Shown: positions 37,278-45,659 of the stretch, piece after piece
How positions within the stretch are numbered: position 1 is the stretch's first letter
Layout of the letters: each line of letters begins with the position of its first letter
NCBI GenBank assembly: GCA_051002235.1
Contig: JBPCMN010000085.1
Coordinates: 5,789 to 69,788 of the forward strand
DNA from: JBPCMN01 sp013695115
Lineage (GTDB): Bacteria > Actinomycetota > Acidimicrobiia > IMCC26256 > JACDBD01
Length of the DNA stretch: 64,000 nucleotides
Reading direction: 5' to 3'
The notes under the pieces: model-generated
Seen by the model: only the letters and a program-made list of their open reading frames with translations
Told to the model about the DNA's origin: nothing
The model's database searches: none
Translations under genes and position numbers: made by a program

Positions 37278-38252
37278 CTACCCGGTGGTACCCCGAAACG
37301 CGCGGAGCATCTCCTGGGCCGCGGCGGTGGGACTCACCGTCCCTGCTGCCACCTCCCGCTCGAGCCCCTCCGCCAGAGCAGCCACCTGCTCGTCGCCCCG
37401 CAACGACTCGAGCAGGCTCTCCGACACCTCGGCCCACATCCACTCGCGGGCCTGCTCGGATCGGCGCCGCTCGAGCGCGCCCGACTCGCCCATCGACGCC
37501 TGGAACTCCTCGACCGCCCGCCACAGGTCGTCCACGCCCCGCCCCTCGAGCGCCGACACCAGCAGCACCCGCGGCTCCCACTCCGGCGTCCGCGGTCGCA
37601 CGAGCCGCAGCGCGCTCGCGTAGTCGGCCGCGACCGCCTTGGCCACGGCGGCGAGCTCGCCGTCGGCCTTGTTCACCACGACGATGTCGGCCAGCTCGAT
37701 GACCCCGCGCTTGATGCCCTGGAGCTCGTCACCGGCTCCCGGCGCCAGCACGAGCACGAACACGTCGACCATGTCCGCCACCGCGGCCTCGGACTGTCCC
37801 ACCCCCACCGTCTCGACGAGCACCACGTCGAACCCGGCTGCTTCGCACAGCAACATCGCCTCCCGGGTGCGCCGCGCCACCCCGCCGAGGGTGCGCCCGG
37901 TCGGCGACGGCCGGACGAACGCGGCATCCCGGCGGGTGAGCTCGCCCATGCGGGTCTTGTCGCCCAGGATCGATCCCCCGCTGCGGCCGCTCGAGGGGTC
38001 CACGGCCAGCACCGCGACCCGATGGCCCCGGTCGACCAGGTAGAGCCCGAGGGCCTCGATGAACGTCGACTTGCCCGCGCCCGGCGTCCCCGAGATGCCC
38101 ACCCGTACCGACCCGCCGGTGTGCGGCAGCACCTCGTCGAGCAACTCGGTGGCCTCGGCCCGGTGGTCGGGCCGGGTCGACTCGACCAGCGTGATCGCCC
38201 GCGCCAGCGCGCGCCGGTCGCCGGCGAGGACCTGCCGGGCCAGATCGCTCAA
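37278..38252 (-). CDS. meaB: MeaB/ArgK-type G-protein chaperone of methylmalonyl-CoA mutase
   Basis: A 324-residue P-loop GTPase that gates adenosylcobalamin loading and repair of methylmalonyl-CoA mutase. Walker A is GISGTPGAGKSTFIEALG, then VAVLAVDPSSGRSGGSILGD with switch residues, VETVGVGQSEAAVADMVD (switch II-like) and VVNKAD, the guanine-specificity motif. The C-terminal helices (residues 260-320) are for dimer formation. The start is TTG 38252, overlapping the mutase stop as TTGA. No ATG or GTG lies near the beginning of homology, and the family length (about 320-330) fits this start. It is translationally coupled to the mutase gene. Confidence 0.93.
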   Translation of the reverse strand: MSDLARQVLAGDRRALARAITLVESTRPDHRAEATELLDEVLPHTGGSVRVGISGTPGAGKSTFIEALGLYLVDRGHRVAVLAVDPSSGRSGGSILGDKTRMGELTRRDAAFVRPSPTGRTLGGVARRTREAMLLCEAAGFDVVLVETVGVGQSEAAVADMVDVFVLVLAPGAGDELQGIKRGVIELADIVVVNKADGELAAVAKAVAADYASALRLVRPRTPEWEPRVLLVSALEGRGVDDLWRAVEEFQASMGESGALERRRSEQAREWMWAEVSESLLESLRGDEQVAALAEGLEREVAAGTVSPTAAAQEMLRAFRGTTG

Positions 38253-40402
38253 CGGTTGCGCAGCAGCTGGAGGATCTCGGCCGCGGCCTTGGGGATGTTG
38301 GTGCCGGGGCCGTACACCGCGCTGACGCCCGACTCCAGCAGGAAGTCGTAGTCGTGAGGCGGGATCACCCCGCCGCATACGACCAGGATGTCGTCGCCCC
38401 CCTGCTTGCGGAGCTCGGCGATCAGCTCGGGCACGAGTGTCTTGTGCCCGGCGGCCTGGCTCGACACGCCCACGACATGGACGTCGTTCTCGATCGCGTC
38501 GCGGGCGGCTTCTTCCGGCGTCTGGAACAGCGGGCCAACGTCGACGTCGAAGCCGATGTCGGCGAACGCAGTGGCGATGACCTTCGCGCCGCGGTCGTGG
38601 CCGTCCTGGCCGAGCTTGACGACCAGCATGCGGGGCCGGCGACCCTCTTCCTTCGCGAACTCGTCGATCTCGCGGCGCACCCGCTCGTAGCCTTCGTCGC
38701 CCTCGTAGGCGGAGCCGTACACACCGCTGATGCTACGGACGGTCGCGCGGTGGCGCGAGAACACCTCCTCGAGCGCGTCGGAGATTTCACCGACCGTCGC
38801 CCGCGCTCTGGTGGCCTCGACTGCGAGCTCGAGGAGGTTGGCGTCTCCGGCCGCGCCTTCGGTGAGGCGCTGAAGCGTCTCCCGGACCCGTGGTTCGTCC
38901 CGGGTCGACCGGACGCGCTCGAGCCGCTCGATCTGGCTGAGCCGTACCTCGGTGTTGTCGACGTCACGGAGCTCGAAGTCGTGGAGCTCTTCGTCGAGGC
39001 GGTACTTGTTGACGCCGACCACCACCTCCTCACCCCGGTCGATGCGCGCCTGGCGCCGGGCCGCGCTCTCCTCGATGCGCAACTTGGGCATGCCCGACTC
39101 GACCGCCTTGGTCATGCCGCCGAGCTCCTCGACCTCCTCGATCAGCTTCCACGCCTCGTTGGCCAGCGACTGGGTCAGGCCCTCGACGTAGTAGCTGCCG
39201 CCGAGCGGGTCGACCACGTGGGGGATGCCGGTCTCCTCGGCCAGGATCAGCTGGGTGTTGCGGGCGATCCGAGCGGCGGTCTCGCTGGGCAGCGCGAGGG
39301 CCTCGTCGAACGAATTGGTGTGCAGGCTCTGGGTGCCGCCGAGGACCGCCGCCAGCGCCTCGAACGCGGTCCGCACAATGTTGTTGTACGGATCCTGCTC
39401 GGTGAGCGAGACCCCCGACGTCTGGCAGTGGGTTCGCAGCATGAGCGAGCTCGGCTTCTTCGGCCCGAACTCCCGGATGACCTTCGACCACAGCAGCCGG
39501 GCCGCCCGCAGCTTGGCGACCTCCATGAAGAAGTTCATGCCGATCGCAAAGAAGAAGGACAGCCGGCCGGCGAAGGCGTCGATGTCGAGGCCGCGGCCGG
39601 TGGCGACACGCACGTACTCCATGCCGTCGGCGATCGTGAACGCCAGCTCCTGCACCGCGGTCGCGCCCGCCTCCTGCATGTGGTAGCCGGAGATCGAGAT
39701 GGAGTTGAACTTCGGCATCTCTTTCGCCGTGTACTCGATGATGTCGGCGACGATCCGCATGCTCGGCTCGGGCGGGTAGATGTAGGTGTTGCGGACCATG
39801 AACTCCTTGAGGATGTCGTTCTGGATGGTCCCGGCGAGCTGGTCGCGGGAGACGCCCTGCTCCTCGGCGGCGACGATGTAGCCCGCGAGCACGGGCAGGA
39901 CGGCGCCGTTCATCGTCATCGACACCGTCATCTGGTCGAGCGGAATGCCGTCGAACAGGATCTTCATGTCCTCGACCGAGTCGATGGCGACGCCCGCCTT
40001 GCCGACGTCGCCCACGACGCGGGGGTGGTCGCTGTCGTACCCGCGGTGGGTGGCGAGGTCGAATGCCACCGACAGGCCCATCTGGCCGGCGGCGAGGTTG
40101 CGCCGGTAGAAGGCGTTTGACTCCTCGGCGGTCGAGAACCCGGCGTACTGGCGGATCGTCCACGGGCGGTTGGCGTACATGGTCGCCCGGATGCCGCGCA
40201 GGAACGGCTCGAACCCCGGCAGCGTGTCGACGGCCTCGAGGCCCTCGAGGTCGGCGGCGGTGTAGAGGGGCTTGACCGGGATGCCCTCGGGTGTCTCCCA
40301 GGTCAGCTCGTCGGGATCACGCTTGGTCTCCCGCTGCGCCAGCGCGCGCCAGTCGGGAAGGGTTGGCCGGGAGGAGTCGGTGGGCTTGCGGGATTCGCCC
40401 AT
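38249..40402 (-). CDS. mutB: Methylmalonyl-CoA mutase, large catalytic subunit
   Basis: A 717-residue adenosylcobalamin enzyme interconverting methylmalonyl-CoA and succinyl-CoA. The N-terminal TIM barrel (about 40-560) has FLRGIRATMYANRPWTIRQY, GLSVAFDLATHRGYDSDHP, AGATAVQELAFTIADGMEYV and RTHCQTSGVSLTEQDPYNN. The C-terminal B12 domain (about 590-717) has KLGQDGHDRGAKVIATAF, with the cobalt-ligand His, then GVSSQAAGHKTLVPEL and VCGGVIPPHDYDFL. Length is normal for MutB (about 730). No small subunit (MutA) is encoded nearby, so the enzyme may be a homodimer, or its partner lies elsewhere. meaB follows with an overlap. Confidence 0.96.
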   Translation of the reverse strand: MGESRKPTDSSRPTLPDWRALAQRETKRDPDELTWETPEGIPVKPLYTAADLEGLEAVDTLPGFEPFLRGIRATMYANRPWTIRQYAGFSTAEESNAFYRRNLAAGQMGLSVAFDLATHRGYDSDHPRVVGDVGKAGVAIDSVEDMKILFDGIPLDQMTVSMTMNGAVLPVLAGYIVAAEEQGVSRDQLAGTIQNDILKEFMVRNTYIYPPEPSMRIVADIIEYTAKEMPKFNSISISGYHMQEAGATAVQELAFTIADGMEYVRVATGRGLDIDAFAGRLSFFFAIGMNFFMEVAKLRAARLLWSKVIREFGPKKPSSLMLRTHCQTSGVSLTEQDPYNNIVRTAFEALAAVLGGTQSLHTNSFDEALALPSETAARIARNTQLILAEETGIPHVVDPLGGSYYVEGLTQSLANEAWKLIEEVEELGGMTKAVESGMPKLRIEESAARRQARIDRGEEVVVGVNKYRLDEELHDFELRDVDNTEVRLSQIERLERVRSTRDEPRVRETLQRLTEGAAGDANLLELAVEATRARATVGEISDALEEVFSRHRATVRSISGVYGSAYEGDEGYERVRREIDEFAKEEGRRPRMLVVKLGQDGHDRGAKVIATAFADIGFDVDVGPLFQTPEEAARDAIENDVHVVGVSSQAAGHKTLVPELIAELRKQGGDDILVVCGGVIPPHDYDFLLESGVSAVYGPGTNIPKAAAEILQLLRNR

Positions 40403-40448
40403 GCGCCGGTTCAGGGTACCGGCGGGTGCGCCCTCGACTCGCCTTGGG

Positions 40449-40640
40449 CTAGCTCGCCTTCGGCAGCTCGGGGTCGGGGCCGGCCGCCCGCTCGAGGGCG
40501 GCGCGGGCCTGGGCGACGCCGCGGCGGCCGACGGTGCGGGCGCGGGCGTCGAGCTTCCACTCGGGCCAGCGGACCGCCCGGCGACCGGTGCGGCCGCCCG
40601 CCTGGCGGGGGGTGTCGACGAGGCGCAGTTGCGTGCTCAC
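40449..40640 (-). CDS. Small basic protein of unknown function
   Basis: A 63-residue product from GTG 40640, STQLRLVDTPRQAGGRTGRR at its start, then AVRWPEWKLDARARTVGRRG and an Ala-rich end (VAQARAALERAAG). It is Arg-rich (about 11 Arg), has no Cys and no membrane span. The frame is open further upstream, but that part lies in the promoter region of the divergent desulfurase. A GATACT sequence lies six bases before the GTG, again a leaderless-type arrangement. I do not recognise a family, though its Arg-Trp pattern (RWPEWKLD) looks like a conserved core rather than random sequence. It lies 46 bases downstream of the mutase start region, on the same strand. Confidence 0.5.
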   Translation of the reverse strand: MSTQLRLVDTPRQAGGRTGRRAVRWPEWKLDARARTVGRRGVAQARAALERAAGPDPELPKAS

Positions 40641-40685
40641 ACCAGAAGTATCACCGGGGGGTATGACAGTTATTCCGTCTCTTTT

Positions 40686-40776
40686 GGTCGCACTCGCTCG
40701 GCGGCAGGGTACCTGCCGCCGCCCTTCGGGACGCTCGCCGCTCCCGCGCAATCCTGGCTGCCGGCCGGTGGATGGC
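40686..40776 (+). repeat. Dispersed intergenic repeat, copy A
   Basis: About 90 bases nearly identical to 52976-53066 and, in reverse, to 48583-48678. It starts GGTCGCACTCGCTCGG, has an inverted repeat with 10-base arms (CGGCGGCAGG and CCTGCCGCCG around GTA), then a small CCC-TTCG-GG hairpin, and ends near GGCCGGTGGATGGC. It is in the intergenic gap between the 63-residue gene and the cysteine desulfurase. Confidence 0.92.
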
Positions 40777-40864
40777 ACCTCTGGCTGCTGGCTACCGCCC
40801 CTACAACCCAGGTCGCGCCGGACGGGGGCGGCCACCTCTCGACGAGCGCGTCGTTGCTCGCCCG

Positions 40865-40870
40865 TACACT
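40865..40870 (+). promoter_or_regulatory. -10 box (TACACT) of the cysteine desulfurase-mnmA operon
   Basis: Seven bases before ATG 40878; it fixes the start well downstream of repeat copy A. Confidence 0.55.
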
Positions 40871-40877
40871 CGACGCG

Positions 40878-42035
40878 ATGGCCTACCTCGATCACGCGGC
40901 CACGACCCCGATGCGCCCCGAGGCGGTGGCGGCGATGCTGCCGTTCCTGTCGGACACGTTCGGCAACCCGTCGGGCACCCACGCCGCTGCCCGCGCCGCC
41001 AAGACCGCGCTCGAGGAGGCGCGCGAGCTCATTGCCGTCCAGCTGGGGGCGGAGCCGGCCGAGGTCGTGCTCACGGGCGGCGGCACCGAGGCCGACAACC
41101 TCGCGGTCAAGGGCGCGGCCTACGCGGCTCGCGACGCCGGCCGAGGCGACGGCGTCGTGGCCACCCGGTTCGAGCACAAGGGCGTGCTGGCGTCGTGCGA
41201 CCGGCTCGAGCGGGAGGGATTCCGGGTCCGGCGCACCCGTGTCGACGGGGACGGGGTCGTCGATCTGGACGCGCTCGCGGACGCGCTCGACGAACTGACC
41301 GTCGTCGTGTCGGTGATGCTCGTCAACAACGAGGTCGGCACCATCCAGCCGCTCGATGAGATCGCAGCGCTGGTTCGTCAGCGCGCGCCGCACGCGCTCG
41401 TTCACACCGACGCAGTGCAGGGAGTCCCCTGGCTCGAAGTGGCGGTCGCCGCCCGCGACGCTGATCTGGTCGCGATCTCGGCGCACAAGTTCGGCGGGCC
41501 CAAGGGCGCCGGCGCGCTCGTCGTCCGGGGCAACGCCGCCCTCGATCCGCTGGTCGAGGGAGGCGGGCAGGAGCGCAACCTGCGCTCGGGCACCGCGAAC
41601 GTCGCCGGTGCGGTGGCGATGGCCGCGGCGCTGCAGGCCACCGCCGACCACCGCGCCGCCGAGGTCGCTCGGATCGGCGCGCTGCGCGACCGGCTCGCGA
41701 ACGGGCTCGCCGACGCCGTACCGGGGTGCTTCTTCAACGGTGACGTCGCCCGCAAGATTGCCGGCAACTGTCACGTCGGCTTCCCCGGCGTCGAGGCCGA
41801 GGCGCTGCTAGTCGTGCTCGACCGGGAGGGCGTGTGCGCGGCGGCGGGCTCGTCGTGCTCGTCGGGCGCCACCGAGCCGTCGCACGTGCTCGAGGCCATG
41901 GGTCTCGGGCGCGACGACGCGCTTGCCTCGATCCGTCTGAGCCTCGGCCATGCGTCGACCGCCGCCGACGTCGACACCGCACTGGCGGTGATCCCGGCCG
42001 CGGTCGAGCGGCTGCGGCCGGTCGGTGTGTCGTGA
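40878..42035 (+). CDS. Cysteine desulfurase (IscS/NifS-like)
   Basis: A 385-residue PLP enzyme that removes sulfur from cysteine as a persulfide. YLDHAATTPMRPEAV at the start, GGGTEADNLAVKGAAYA, the Lys-binding VAISAHKFGGPKGAGAL, and the active Cys in GSSCSSGATEPSHVLEAM identify the IscS/NifS family. ATG 40878 is preceded by a TACACT -10 box seven bases upstream, so the longer open frame (which runs through the repeat at 40686) is not used. The stop overlaps the start of mnmA (GTGA), and the two proteins act in sequence: desulfurase to MnmA for tRNA 2-thiouridine. Confidence 0.95.
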   Translation: MAYLDHAATTPMRPEAVAAMLPFLSDTFGNPSGTHAAARAAKTALEEARELIAVQLGAEPAEVVLTGGGTEADNLAVKGAAYAARDAGRGDGVVATRFEHKGVLASCDRLEREGFRVRRTRVDGDGVVDLDALADALDELTVVVSVMLVNNEVGTIQPLDEIAALVRQRAPHALVHTDAVQGVPWLEVAVAARDADLVAISAHKFGGPKGAGALVVRGNAALDPLVEGGGQERNLRSGTANVAGAVAMAAALQATADHRAAEVARIGALRDRLANGLADAVPGCFFNGDVARKIAGNCHVGFPGVEAEALLVVLDREGVCAAAGSSCSSGATEPSHVLEAMGLGRDDALASIRLSLGHASTAADVDTALAVIPAAVERLRPVGVS

Positions 42036-43057
42036 ACGTGCTCGTCGCGATGAGCGGCGGCGTCGACTCCTCGGTCGCGGCCGCGCTGCTGGCGGAAGCC
42101 GGCCACGAGGTCACCGGGGTCACGCTCAAGCTTTGGGGCGGCGAGTCCGACTCGGGCTGCTGCAGCGTGTCGGATGTCGAGGACGCCCGCCGGGTGGCGG
42201 CGCAGCTCGGGATCCCGCACTACATCTTCAACTTCGCCGAAGACTTCGAGCGTCAGGTCGTGGGCCCCTACGTCGGCGAGTACGGCGCCGGGCGGACGCC
42301 CAATCCCTGCGTCGAGTGTAACCGGTCCATCAAGTTCGGGCGCCTGCTCGACCGCGCCGACGCCATGGGCTTCGACGCGGTGGCGACCGGCCATCACGCC
42401 CGGGTCCAGCGGCGCGACGACGGCCGCCACCGGCTCGTACGGGGAGCCGATCGGGCCAAGGATCAGTCGTACGTGCTCTACATGCTCGGGCAGCACCAGC
42501 TCGAGCGCGTCCTGCTGCCGGTCGGTGATCTGACCAAGGCCGAGGTGCGGACCCGCGCCCGCGAGCTTGGCCTGCGCACGGCGGCGAAGCCCGAGAGCAT
42601 GGACGTCTGCTTCATCACCCGGGGCGGCCGCGAGCGCTTCCTCGCGGCCCGCGCTCCGGCCGCGGCGGGTCCCGTCGTCGACGCGATCGGCCGCGAGGTC
42701 GGGCGCCACGACGGCATCACGGGGTTCACCGTCGGGCAGCGGCGAGGCCTCGGTGTGGCGGCGGGGGAGCGGCGCTACGTGCTCGACGTCGACGCCGCCA
42801 CCGCCACGGTCACGATCGGCGGACGCGACGACCTGCTGCGCGCGGAGGTGCGGATCGACGCGCTGTCCTTCGTCGAGCGCGCACCCGGGCCCGACCGATC
42901 GGTGCTGGTTCAGGTGCGCGCCCACGGAACCCCGGTCGGCGGTCACCTCGACGACGACCGCGTGCGCTTCGACGAGCCCCAGCCGCGGGTGGCGCCGGGG
43001 CAGGTGGTCGCGCTCTACGACGGCGACACGCTGCTCGGCGGCGGCATCGCCGCCTGA
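42032..43057 (+). CDS. mnmA: tRNA-specific 2-thiouridylase
   Basis: A 341-residue enzyme that puts sulfur on the wobble uridine (U34) of tRNA-Lys, -Glu and -Gln. MSGGVDSSVAAALLAEAG is the PP-loop ATP site, RTPNPCVECNRSIKFG holds one catalytic Cys and ESMDVCFITRGG the second, GHHAR is a further conserved part, and ITGFTVGQRRGLGVA follows. The C-terminal beta-barrel is complete. The start is GTG 42032, overlapping the desulfurase stop by four bases. Coupling to the desulfurase gene gives direct sulfur supply. Confidence 0.95.
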   Translation: MNVLVAMSGGVDSSVAAALLAEAGHEVTGVTLKLWGGESDSGCCSVSDVEDARRVAAQLGIPHYIFNFAEDFERQVVGPYVGEYGAGRTPNPCVECNRSIKFGRLLDRADAMGFDAVATGHHARVQRRDDGRHRLVRGADRAKDQSYVLYMLGQHQLERVLLPVGDLTKAEVRTRARELGLRTAAKPESMDVCFITRGGRERFLAARAPAAAGPVVDAIGREVGRHDGITGFTVGQRRGLGVAAGERRYVLDVDAATATVTIGGRDDLLRAEVRIDALSFVERAPGPDRSVLVQVRAHGTPVGGHLDDDRVRFDEPQPRVAPGQVVALYDGDTLLGGGIAA

Positions 43058-43061
43058 CCCG

Positions 43062-43943
43062 TCAGGCGGTTGGCACCGGGATCCGACGTTGCGCCGCTTC
43101 GGCGAGGAGCTCGCCGCTCCGCACCGCCGCGAACCGCAGCTCGGTCGTGGTCGCAGGGACCGAACCCCGGACGCCGCGCCGGGTGGCGAGGAACTCGGTC
43201 TCGCGGCCGAGGGTGAGCGCCAGTGAGTCGGCCAGCGCACCCAACCGCAGGTCGACCACCCCTGCGTGGAGGGGCTCGCCCGGGTCCGCGGCGCGCAGCG
43301 AGGCGATGTGCTCCCGCAGGAACAGCACCGGATCGGGAAGCGTGAGGGGATCGACGACGACCAGGCCCGCCGGCACCAGCACCACCCAGCGACGCGAGAG
43401 CCCGTGGAGGGCGCGCACCATCAGCGCGGCCACCGGGATGCCCACCACCAATGCCAGCGCGCCCACGACCGGCCGGTCGGCCGCCACCAGCAACGGCCCC
43501 GCGGCGATACCCGCCCCGACGAGCAGCGGCGCCGGCGGCAGCGGGCCCAGCAACAACACGCGCGGGGTCTTCAACGGGAACCGGCGCTCGTCGCCGTAGG
43601 CGACGCCGTTGGCGGCCGCCATCGCGACCCCGGGCGTCACGGCGAGGACGACCGCCGCGCCGGTCACCACGATCGCGGCGACGGCCGTCACGCCGGCAGC
43701 GTCACCGAAGATCCCGGCGACGACCGCGAGCACGAAGAACCCGGGCGCGGCGACCCGAACCGCGGTCAGCGCGACGGGACGCGGCGTGAGCACCCCCGTG
43801 AGCACGACGCCCCACGCCGACCACAACAGCACGGCCGCGACGATCTGCGGACCGGTCGACCAGCCGTCCAGCGCGTCGGCGGCCGCCGGGCCCGCGGTGA
43901 TCGGCAGTGACGCCCACGCCATCCGGAGCAACCAGACACTCAT
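43062..43943 (-). CDS. Membrane protein of unknown function
   Basis: A 293-residue protein with about six hydrophobic spans in the first 190 residues (such as VLTGVLTPRPVALTAVRVAA and VAAIVVTGAAVVLAVTPGVA), then a soluble C-terminal part of about 100 residues (LPDPVLFLREHIASLRAAD, DLRLGALADSLALTLGRETE). The last segment ends TTTELRFAAVRSGELLAEA. I do not recognise the family. ATG 43943 was chosen because conserved-looking hydrophobic sequence (SVWLLRMAWASLPITAG) begins there, the longer frame to 44018 overlapping the divergent gene. It is convergent with mnmA, four bases apart, and divergent from the MetE-like gene. Confidence 0.65.
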   Translation of the reverse strand: MSVWLLRMAWASLPITAGPAAADALDGWSTGPQIVAAVLLWSAWGVVLTGVLTPRPVALTAVRVAAPGFFVLAVVAGIFGDAAGVTAVAAIVVTGAAVVLAVTPGVAMAAANGVAYGDERRFPLKTPRVLLLGPLPPAPLLVGAGIAAGPLLVAADRPVVGALALVVGIPVAALMVRALHGLSRRWVVLVPAGLVVVDPLTLPDPVLFLREHIASLRAADPGEPLHAGVVDLRLGALADSLALTLGRETEFLATRRGVRGSVPATTTELRFAAVRSGELLAEAAQRRIPVPTA

Positions 43944-44001
43944 GTGGTTGATACCAGTAATCCGGGCGACCCCGGCTGGAAGCGCGTCACGGCGCCGACC
44001 G

Positions 44002-44007
44002 TATACT
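44002..44007 (+). promoter_or_regulatory. -10 box (TATACT) of the MetE-like gene
   Basis: Nine bases before ATG 44017. TATACT is very close to the sigma-70 consensus and rare in this GC-rich DNA. Confidence 0.55.
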
Positions 44008-44016
44008 GCGCCCCCC

Positions 44017-45033
44017 ATGGTCCGGACCGCTCACGCGCCTGCGCTCGTCCCCGCGCTCGCCACCGGTATCGGAAGCCTGCCCCACGACGATCCCCGGGCC
44101 GCGGCGGACGTCGTGCTCCGTCATCACCCGCGTCTGCCCGCCGCGCCGCAGTTGCCGGCGCGCACGCCGCTCGAAGGCCTCGTCGCCCAGTGGGCGCGCG
44201 CGCTTCCCGAGGTCTCGGTGCGCGACGACGGGACCGTGGTCATCGACGACCGGGGGTCGTTCGAGCCGCCGGTGCCGTCGTTCGACTCCGAGGCCCACGG
44301 CGGTCTGCTCGCGTTCCTCGATGTCGCCGCGTCGACCGGTGAGGAACCGCCGGCCCGGGTCAAGGTGCAGATCGCCGGCCCGCTCACGCTCGGGCTGGCG
44401 TTACACCGTGCCGGCATCCCAGTCGAGCGCGCCTTCCGACGGGGCGGCGAGGCCGCCCGGAGCTGGGCGATCGCGGTCGAGGAGCTGGTCGAGGAACGCC
44501 TACCCGGTTCGTCGTTGCTCCTGTTCTTCGACGAGCCCGCGTTGGTGACGTGGCGACGTCATGAGGGCGTGCTCGATCGCGAGACGGCTACCGACGTGCT
44601 CTCGGGTGCGCTGGCGGCGCCGGGGTGCATGACCGGCGTGCACGTCTGCGGCGCGGGCGACCGTCGCCTCGCGCTCGAGGCGGGACCGCAGGTGATCGGG
44701 GTCGAGGTCGGGAGCGATCTCGTCGCCGACGCCGACGTGATCGCCCGTCACCTCGATGCCGACGGTTGGGTGGCGTGGGGGGCGGTGCCGACCGACCGAC
44801 CGGTGGGCGAGTCGGTCGAGCCGCTCTGGCGCGCACTGGTCAGCGTGTGGTGCGAGCTCACGCGGCGCGGCTGCGATCCGGTGCGCCTCCGCACCCAGAG
44901 CCTGGTCACGCCGGCGTGCGGGCTCGCCGGGCACGGGCGCAGTCAGGCCGAGCGCTCCCTGCGCCTCGCCCGGGCGGTGGCCGACCGCGTGCACGACCAG
45001 GCGGTGGCAGCCCGGCTGACACTGGGCGCGTAG
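44017..45033 (+). CDS. MetE-like (cobalamin-independent methionine synthase family) protein
   Basis: A 338-residue protein corresponding to the C-terminal catalytic barrel of MetE, as in archaeal-type MetE proteins. It opens with ATGIGSLPHDDP, a typical start of this family; VKVQIAGPLTLGLAL, LLLFFDEPALV, GVHVCGAGD and LVTPACGLAGHGRSQAE follow. The zinc ligands (His and Cys in HVC, Cys in PACGL) are present. The methyl donor is unclear, because the N-terminal half that binds folate in full MetE is absent, and the cell also has MetH. The start is ATG 44017 with a clear TATACT -10 box nine bases upstream. The next gene starts on the last base of its stop codon. Confidence 0.78.
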   Translation: MVRTAHAPALVPALATGIGSLPHDDPRAAADVVLRHHPRLPAAPQLPARTPLEGLVAQWARALPEVSVRDDGTVVIDDRGSFEPPVPSFDSEAHGGLLAFLDVAASTGEEPPARVKVQIAGPLTLGLALHRAGIPVERAFRRGGEAARSWAIAVEELVEERLPGSSLLLFFDEPALVTWRRHEGVLDRETATDVLSGALAAPGCMTGVHVCGAGDRRLALEAGPQVIGVEVGSDLVADADVIARHLDADGWVAWGAVPTDRPVGESVEPLWRALVSVWCELTRRGCDPVRLRTQSLVTPACGLAGHGRSQAERSLRLARAVADRVHDQAVAARLTLGA

Positions 45034-45608
45034 TGGCGTCGCGCACGCCGCGCTGCATCAACTGCGGCACGCCACTCGGGCCGGGCGTGGGCAAGTGCCC
45101 TACGTGCGGGACCGAGGCCGACACCGGTCCGGTCACCGCCGAGGTGGTCGAGGAGCCCACCGCTCCCGGCGCGACGCCGGCCGGGGACGTGACCGAGACG
45201 GAGGCCGTTCCCGCCGTCGAGCGCACCCAGGCGGCCCCGCCGGTCGTCGGGCCGCCACCGCGCAGTCCCGGAGAGGATCGGGGCACCTTCCTCCGGCGCC
45301 GAATCGTCGCCGTCCTGGTCGTGGTCATCGTCGTGTGCATGGTCGTTCTCGGCGCGTTGGCATTCCTCGGGGGCGACGACGGTGGCGACGACCCGACATC
45401 AACGTCGTCGTCGACGAGTACGTCGAGCACGACGACCACGACGGTCGCGCCGACGACCCGGGCCACGATCCCGGCGACCGCCCCACCCACGGCACCTCCG
45501 CCCACGTCGCCGCCCACCCCGCCGCCCACCGTGATCACGATCCCGCCCGCCCCGCCGCCCACCGTGATCACGATCCCGCCCACGACCGTGCTGCCTCCGG
45601 TCACCTGA
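45033..45608 (+). CDS. Zinc-ribbon membrane protein with Thr/Pro-rich tail
   Basis: A 191-residue protein. The N-terminus has a zinc ribbon (CINC at about 8-11 and CPTC at about 22-25), then a Pro/Glu-rich stretch, one membrane span (about 90-112, IVAVLVVVIVVCMVVLGALA), and a long outer tail rich in Thr, Ser and Pro (from about 120), with the element TVITIPP repeated three times. The arrangement, cytosolic ribbon and exported low-complexity tail, is common in actinobacterial envelope proteins of unknown role. The GTG start at 45033 overlaps the MetE-like stop by one base, so it is probably in the same operon. Convergent with the secreted protein gene. Confidence 0.72.
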   Translation: MASRTPRCINCGTPLGPGVGKCPTCGTEADTGPVTAEVVEEPTAPGATPAGDVTETEAVPAVERTQAAPPVVGPPPRSPGEDRGTFLRRRIVAVLVVVIVVCMVVLGALAFLGGDDGGDDPTSTSSSTSTSSTTTTTVAPTTRATIPATAPPTAPPPTSPPTPPPTVITIPPAPPPTVITIPPTTVLPPVT

Positions 45609-45638
45609 GCCGGGGGAGCAGCGCGGCGCGATCGGACC

Positions 45639-45659
45639 GGGTCACGGGTTCGGTGACCC
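45639..45659. terminator. Possible hairpin between convergent genes
   Basis: 7-base stem (GGGTCAC and GTGACCC) with a seven-base loop, at the junction of the zinc-ribbon gene and the secreted-protein gene. No T run. Confidence 0.3.

Noticed and set aside
38354..40120. Plus-strand open frame of 588 codons opposite methylmalonyl-CoA mutase
   Set aside because: It lies entirely within a nearly invariant enzyme gene and shows shadow-frame composition.
40648..40667. Possible CsoR-like operator (GTATCACC ... GGTATGAC) upstream of the small gene
   Set aside because: The two halves match at only about five of eight positions and no CsoR gene or copper gene is near, so this is likely chance in GC-rich DNA.
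45390..45605. Repetitive-looking DNA encoding Thr/Ser/Pro-rich sequence
   Set aside because: It is the coding tail of the zinc-ribbon membrane protein; low complexity explains the repeats, and it is not a CRISPR or mobile repeat.
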